Origin: an uncultured Christensenellaceae bacterium
Lineage (GTDB): Bacteria; Bacillota; Clostridia; Christensenellales; UBA3700
Assembly: GCA_944380275.1 (NCBI GenBank)
Contig: CALWHB010000012.1
Span: 1-40,887 of the forward strand
DNA length: 40,887 nucleotides
Direction: 5' to 3'
Shown here: positions 36,750 to 40,887 of the stretch, in pieces
How the letters are laid out: each line of letters begins with the position of its first letter
Position numbering within the stretch: the first letter of the stretch is position 1
The notes under the pieces: generated by a model
The model's input: only the letters and a program-made list of their open reading frames with translations
Database searches by the model: none
What the model was told of the DNA's origin: nothing
Position numbers and translations under genes: made by a program

Positions 36750-37094
36750 ATGATAAAGAGAGGAGAACTGTATTATGCCGACCTCAGTCCCGTCGTAGGC
36801 AGTGAACAGGGGGGAGTGCGCCCCGTTCTGGTCGTTCAGAACGACGTAGGCAATAAGTACAGCCCCACCGTGATAGCGGCGGCGGTTACGAGCAGGATAA
36901 ACAAAGCGAAACTTCCCACGCATATCGAACTGGGCGCAAAGGAATACGGGTTGCCAAAGGATTCAGTTGTACTGCTTGAACAGATACGCACTCTCGACAA
37001 GTGCAGACTCAAAGACAAGATAGGTGAGATACCCCTCGACGTGATGTCAAAGGTTAACCGCGCTCTCATGATTAGCCTGGGATTCTTAAATTAA
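36750..37094 (+). CDS. ndoA: EndoAI/MazF-type mRNA interferase toxin
   Basis: A sequence-specific endoribonuclease of 114 residues, close to B. subtilis NdoA (116). It begins [20 protein letters not shown] and contains [14 protein letters not shown] with catalytic R24 and T47 (AAAVTS), then [13 protein letters not shown]. The ATG at 36750 has GGAG upstream and gives the family start; an in-frame ATG at 36678 would add 24 unrelated residues. In Bacillus the antitoxin gene lies just upstream; here nnr and a terminator are there instead and no antitoxin frame is seen. Confidence 0.93.
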   Translation: MIKRGELYYADLSPVVGSEQGGVRPVLVVQNDVGNKYSPTVIAAAVTSRINKAKLPTHIELGAKEYGLPKDSVVLLEQIRTLDKCRLKDKIGEIPLDVMSKVNRALMISLGFLN

Positions 37095-37097
37095 TTT

Positions 37098-37119
37098 ATG
37101 CGGTGCTGATGCACCGCAT
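37098..37119 (+). terminator. Hairpin after the toxin gene
   Basis: ATGCGGTGC, TGAT loop, GCACCGCAT: 9-bp perfect stem directly after the stop. No proper T run, so it may be a weak terminator or 3' stabiliser. Confidence 0.55.
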
Positions 37120-37313
37120 TGCTTTAATTATCAATTTAGAACATTTGACGCGAGGAGCAAAAACTACATAATAACATGCGACGATGTTTATTGACAGTTA
37201 AACAGGTATTAATTCACAACCGATTTTTTAATAAAAATATCCGTTATTTTTATAAAAATTTTTCTAAATTTGTAAAATTTATATAAATTTTTAAACACAT
37301 GTCTATTATCTGA

Positions 37314-37338
37314 ACCTAAAATAATGTTTTTTTTAGGT
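37314..37338 (+). repeat. Inverted repeat upstream of the second GPH transporter
   Basis: ACCTAAAA and TTTTAGGT, 8-bp perfect arms with a 9-nt loop, just before the promoter at 37346. It could be a regulator site or a T-rich terminator hairpin. The surrounding 37120-37340 stretch is very AT-rich with no gene. Confidence 0.45.
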
Positions 37339-37345
37339 CAAGTAA

Positions 37346-37374
37346 TTGTATTAATATTAAAATTGTGTTAAAAT
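37346..37374 (+). promoter_or_regulatory. Promoter of the second GPH transporter gene
   Basis: TTGTAT (37346-37351), 17-nt spacer, TAAAAT (37369-37374). Confidence 0.6.
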
Positions 37375-37418
37375 TATTCTTAGGTTTAAAGACCTTACAC
37401 TTATAAGGAAGGAAAATT

Positions 37419-39203
37419 ATGAAGAAACTCAACGACATTGCAATTCTTCACAAGCTGCTTGGTACCGACCCCTCCAAAAAAGAGGACGTCCAGCCCAAGG
37501 AGGCACTGTCTTACTCGTTCGCGGGTCTGGGACAGAACATCATCTGCCAGTTGGTTACTACGTTCTTTATGATGTACATGACGGACGTTGCGGGCGTAAG
37601 CGCGATGTGGCTCTCGTGGATGTTCCTCTGCGCAAGACTTTTCGACGCGTTCAACGACCCGATTATGGGTTCTATCGTCGAAATGACTCGCTCCAAATAC
37701 GGCAAAATGCGTCCGTATCTCAAGTATTCGCCTATTCCGATAGCGATATTTACGGTGCTTTTGTTCATTTCTTTCGGTGACAGCATATCGCAGGTAGGAC
37801 AGTTTATCTACTCTACGGTGATTTATCTTTGCTGGGGTATCGCATACACGTCTGTTGACGTTCCTTACTGGGGACTTGCATCTTCAATGACTTCGGATAC
37901 CGACAAGAGAAACACGCTCCTCACCGTTGCACGTCTTTTCTGTACTATAGGCGGCGGTCTTGTTTCTGTCGTTATTCCTGTCATAGGTCTTGACAAGATG
38001 AATGTAGACGAACAGAGAATAGCTTACATAATCGTTGCGATAATCTGCGTTGCAATGGCTGTTCCCACTTTCTTTATAGGTTTCAAGAATACAAAAGAGA
38101 GATTTTACGACAATTCTTCAGAAGGCAAGTTTTCACTCAAAGAAAACCTCAAACTTCTCGGAAAAAATACTCCGGCTCTGCTGATAATTCTTATCGGCGT
38201 TCTCGGCTCTCTGCGTACGATATATATGACCACCACTCTTTACTATGCAAAGTATAATCTGCGCAACTTCGGTCTGGCTGCGGTTATCTTCCTGCTCGTT
38301 GTTCCCGGCGGTCTTATCGCAACGCTCCTTACCCCGTATCTTTCTAAAAAGTTCAGCAAAAAGACGGTATTCTTCTGGTCGCACATAATCGGCGGCGCAT
38401 TGATGGTATTGCTGTATTTCATAGGACTGTCTTCAAACGGTACCAATAAGGTTTCTCAGGCTTTCTTCTATATAATTATAATCCTTGCTGGTATTCCTAC
38501 AGGTTTCAGCAACATTATGACTTATTCGATGATTGCTGACTCTATCGATTATCTTGAAGATAAGACGGGAGAAAGAGCAGAAGGTATCTGTTTCTCGTTG
38601 CAAACGTTTATTTCCAAGATAGGTATGGCTATGACTGCGTTCGTTACGCTGATGGTTCTCGGTGAGTACGGATACAATGCAGACCTGGCTCAGACCGCCG
38701 TTACAGACGAAGTTTATTACAGCGAGGCTTTCCAGAAAATATGTGAAGGCAACTGGATGGCAACCACGCTGCTTTGTGGTCTTTCTATGTTTGCTTGCGC
38801 TATTCCGCTTTTGTTCTATACTTTCACTGAGGACAGACAGAACGAGGCTGTTTCAAGAGTTCTTGCAAGAAAGATTGTTGCAGGAAATACCGATGCGACG
38901 GTACGCCATGAGTTCGTTCTTGCCGTAAATGCCATTGACAGAACGAAGAGAGAGAGCGTTCTTATAGGCATTGCAGAGATATTCGGTCTTAAGACTGTAG
39001 AAGAACTTGACGCAAAAGTCGAAGAACTCAAAGTTGTTGACGATGTTCTTGCAGAAGACGAAGTACTCGTACATGAAGACAACGTAGATGACGTTGCTGA
39101 AAAGCTCGGCGTTGAAGAGATTTCAGAAATTGGCGACGACTACTCCTTCGGTGAAGATGAGAAAGAAGACGCTCAGGATAAAGACAAAGGCGACAAAGAA
39201 TAA
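37419..39203 (+). CDS. GPH-family (MFS_2) transporter with long acidic C-terminal tail
   Basis: A 594-residue membrane transporter with about 12 helices in the first 470 residues. DAFNDPIMGSIVEMTRSKYG followed by KMRPY is the family signature between helices 2 and 3. Typical GPH proteins have 450-480 residues. The remaining 115 or so form a cytoplasmic extension: a short helical part (RVLARKIVAGNTD, ESVLIGIAEIFGLKTVEEL) and then a very acidic end (SFGEDEKEDAQDKDKGDKE). AAGGAAGG precedes the ATG. It stands alone between the toxin and dnaX with no sugar enzymes, so the cargo cannot be inferred. Confidence 0.9.
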   Translation: MKKLNDIAILHKLLGTDPSKKEDVQPKEALSYSFAGLGQNIICQLVTTFFMMYMTDVAGVSAMWLSWMFLCARLFDAFNDPIMGSIVEMTRSKYGKMRPYLKYSPIPIAIFTVLLFISFGDSISQVGQFIYSTVIYLCWGIAYTSVDVPYWGLASSMTSDTDKRNTLLTVARLFCTIGGGLVSVVIPVIGLDKMNVDEQRIAYIIVAIICVAMAVPTFFIGFKNTKERFYDNSSEGKFSLKENLKLLGKNTPALLIILIGVLGSLRTIYMTTTLYYAKYNLRNFGLAAVIFLLVVPGGLIATLLTPYLSKKFSKKTVFFWSHIIGGALMVLLYFIGLSSNGTNKVSQAFFYIIIILAGIPTGFSNIMTYSMIADSIDYLEDKTGERAEGICFSLQTFISKIGMAMTAFVTLMVLGEYGYNADLAQTAVTDEVYYSEAFQKICEGNWMATTLLCGLSMFACAIPLLFYTFTEDRQNEAVSRVLARKIVAGNTDATVRHEFVLAVNAIDRTKRESVLIGIAEIFGLKTVEELDAKVEELKVVDDVLAEDEVLVHEDNVDDVAEKLGVEEISEIGDDYSFGEDEKEDAQDKDKGDKE

Positions 39204-39231
39204 TTAATCGCTTTCAAATTCGTGCTACGGC

Positions 39232-39260
39232 TTGTCTGAAATGAAAAGTTGTGGTACTAT
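39232..39260 (+). promoter_or_regulatory. Promoter of dnaX
   Basis: TTGTCT (39232-39237), 17-nt spacer, TACTAT (39255-39260). The -35 side lies in an 18-mer also present after gdhA (20656-20673). Confidence 0.5.
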
Positions 39261-39276
39261 ATAAACAAGCAATCGT

Positions 39277-39305
39277 ACGCTCTCCGGCTCGTTGCCGGGG
39301 AGCGT
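39277..39305 (+). other. Strong leader hairpin before dnaX
   Basis: ACGCTCTCCGGC pairs with GCCGGGGAGCGT (12 bp, one G-U), loop TCGTT. It lies near the 5' end of the predicted dnaX mRNA, without an immediate T run. It could be a terminator of the upstream transporter or a leader structure. It does not show the conserved loop of SRP RNA, which neighbours dnaX in Bacillus. Confidence 0.6.
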
Positions 39306-39357
39306 ATTGAGAATATAAGGGATAATTCTTTTTAATTAAGTCAATAAAAGAGGCACA

Positions 39358-40887
39358 ATGGCATACGTTTCGCTTTATCGAAGATATCGTCCGGGCGAGT
39401 TCTCCTCGATGATAGGACAACAACATATCATCCGTACTCTCAGAAATCAGATTATGACGGGTGCTATTTCTCACGCATACCTTTTTACAGGTTCGAGAGG
39501 AACCGGAAAGACGACCACAGCTAAAATATTCGCCCGTGCCATAAACTGTCTGCACGTCAAAGAAGACGGTTCTCCTTGCGGAGAGTGCGAAATCTGCAAA
39601 GCTCTTGCAGACTCTTCAAACATGGACATAATTGAAATGGACGCGGCGTCCAATAACGGCGTGGACGAAATCAGATACCTGCTTGAAAAGGTGAAATTTG
39701 CTCCGTCGATAGGAAGATATAAGGTATATATAATCGACGAAGTCCATATGCTTTCTCCGCAAGCGTTCAACGCGCTTTTGAAGACGCTTGAAGAGCCGCC
39801 CGAACACGTCGTGTTTATTCTTGCAACGACCGAGGTGCAGAAGATTCTGCCGACGGTGCTTTCACGTTGTCAGAGATTTGATTTCCGCCTGGTACCCACG
39901 CAGGAAACTGCAGGACTTCTTCAGCGCATTTTTGACGAACTAAAGACTCCTTACGACAAAGAGGCTCTCGTTGCAATAGCAGAGGCGGGAGAAGGATGCG
40001 TGCGCGACAGCCTTTCTCTTGCAGAAATGTGTATCTCGTATTGCGGAGATAAAGTCACTTACGACGGTGTTTTAGACGTTCTGGGTGCAAGTTCTCCTGA
40101 GGCTGTGCTTGAATTGACGGGAAACATACTTGCCGGCGACGTAGAAGGAAGTCTTAAGAGAATAGATGGCAATTGCAAAGAAGGCAAGAGCGTCAAAGTA
40201 CTCGCGTCAGATATAGCCAAGACGCTTAGAAATCTCATTTATTGCAGAAACTGCGGCAATGCCAACAAGATTCTCAATATGCCGAGAGAACTGTACGCCA
40301 AGACAAACGATATGTCTATGAAGTACGACAATTCAAAGTTGCTAAGATGCCTTGAAATTATATGCTCGGTGGACGGCGACCTGAGATACGGTTCCAACGC
40401 AAGACTCGTGCTTGAGGCGGCGGTGGTAAAAGCGTGTGACGAATACTGTTCAATCGATGCGCAGGGAGTGCTGATGAGGCTGAAAAATCTTGAGGCTAAA
40501 ATATCTTCAGGGCAAGTTGCCGTGGTTTCGGCACAACCTTCTGCATCGACTTCTCCTGTAACTCAGACGGATACGGCTGAAAAAATACTCGTATATCTTC
40601 TAAATACACTCAAAAAACGCAGTATGCACGTTGAATATGCGTATTTTTCAAAACTCAACAAAGAGCAACTTGAAATAAAAGACAATAATCTCATAATAAA
40701 AGCGACAAGCAATGGGCAGAAAAGCAGTATTATGTTCTATCTCAACGAATACGAAAGTATTATAAGAGAGATTTTCAGGGACTTCGGGCGCATTGTCGTA
40801 GAAGTTGAAGTAGTTGAGGATGAAAGTAAACAAAATATCGAAAACATAAAAAAAGTTTTCGGTGCCGATAAAGTAAATATCACAAAC
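39358..40887 (+). CDS. dnaX: DNA polymerase III subunit gamma/tau, 3' end outside window
   Basis: The clamp-loader ATPase of the replisome. The frame is open from ATG 39358 to the window end (510 codons). It starts MAYVSLYRRYRPGEFSSMIG, has Walker A G45-T52 (GSRGTGKT), zinc ligands C64, C74, C77 and C80, Walker B with YIIDEVHML, and sensor/arginine-finger region ATTEVQKILPTVLSRCQRF. Domain III follows (about 225-370), then a tau-like C-terminal part. Bacterial DnaX is about 540-640 residues, so little is missing. An AAGAGG-like site precedes the ATG. Confidence 0.96.
   Translation, partial: MAYVSLYRRYRPGEFSSMIGQQHIIRTLRNQIMTGAISHAYLFTGSRGTGKTTTAKIFARAINCLHVKEDGSPCGECEICKALADSSNMDIIEMDAASNNGVDEIRYLLEKVKFAPSIGRYKVYIIDEVHMLSPQAFNALLKTLEEPPEHVVFILATTEVQKILPTVLSRCQRFDFRLVPTQETAGLLQRIFDELKTPYDKEALVAIAEAGEGCVRDSLSLAEMCISYCGDKVTYDGVLDVLGASSPEAVLELTGNILAGDVEGSLKRIDGNCKEGKSVKVLASDIAKTLRNLIYCRNCGNANKILNMPRELYAKTNDMSMKYDNSKLLRCLEIICSVDGDLRYGSNARLVLEAAVVKACDEYCSIDAQGVLMRLKNLEAKISSGQVAVVSAQPSASTSPVTQTDTAEKILVYLLNTLKKRSMHVEYAYFSKLNKEQLEIKDNNLIIKATSNGQKSSIMFYLNEYESIIREIFRDFGRIVVEVEVVEDESKQNIENIKKVFGADKVNITN

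Noticed and set aside
39204-39357. SRP RNA gene upstream of dnaX, as in Bacillus
   Set aside because: The hairpin there lacks the conserved SRP loop sequences and is too short.

Overview
The window reads as one continuous stretch of a Bacillota (Clostridia-type, probably gut-associated) chromosome. Supporting signs are strong Shine-Dalgarno sites, sigma-A style promoters, a T-box in front of thrS, a YtxC-like sporulation gene beside thrS, a clostridial-type fused PurL, an EndoAI-type toxin next to the NAD(P)H-hydrate repair gene, and GPH-family sugar symporters. No rRNA, tRNA, CRISPR array or transposase was seen. The species assignment is inference.

Bases 1-9 kb form a sugar-use locus. A partial collagen-like surface protein runs off the left edge. 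Next come a LacI-type repressor, an aldo/keto reductase, a zinc alcohol dehydrogenase, a GPH symporter and an intracellular GH95 alpha-L-fucosidase-type hydrolase, then a decayed beta-helix gene. A convergent mutarotase-like protein follows, then a DUF4838 lipoprotein. Four copies of a LacI-type palindrome (CGAAAC.GWTWCG) tie these genes together. Two sit next to the repressor and the reductase operon, one is inside the pseudogene and one overlaps the start region of a perfect consensus promoter.

Bases 11-14.3 kb hold a YtxC-like gene and a T-box-controlled threonyl-tRNA synthetase. Bases 14.35-18.0 kb look like an imported block: AT-richer codon use and a 41-bp imperfect inverted repeat at both ends. 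It encodes a truncated KdpD-like kinase, a KdpE-like response regulator and a CNNM/CorC transporter-like membrane protein. The kinase operon and the transporter gene share the same promoter architecture (TTAAC-N6-TTTAY-N11-TATAMT). The transporter also has a 10-codon leader peptide and hairpins that could compete for its ribosome binding site. This is the most promising candidate for an undescribed system here.

Bases 18-22.4 kb contain a WYL regulator divergent from gdhA, a frameshifted InlB-repeat surface-protein pseudogene, and a long non-coding stretch with a purine-rich tract and three DnaA-box-like 9-mers. Bases 22.4-32.1 kb are a purine biosynthesis cluster in two units (purE-C-M-N and purH-D-L), separated by a terminator and a new promoter; purF, purB and purK are not in the window.

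Bases 32.3-37.1 kb carry ygiQ, recX and the bifunctional nnr gene in four-base overlaps, then an EndoAI/MazF toxin without a visible antitoxin. The window ends with a second GPH transporter with a long acidic tail and dnaX, which runs off the right edge.
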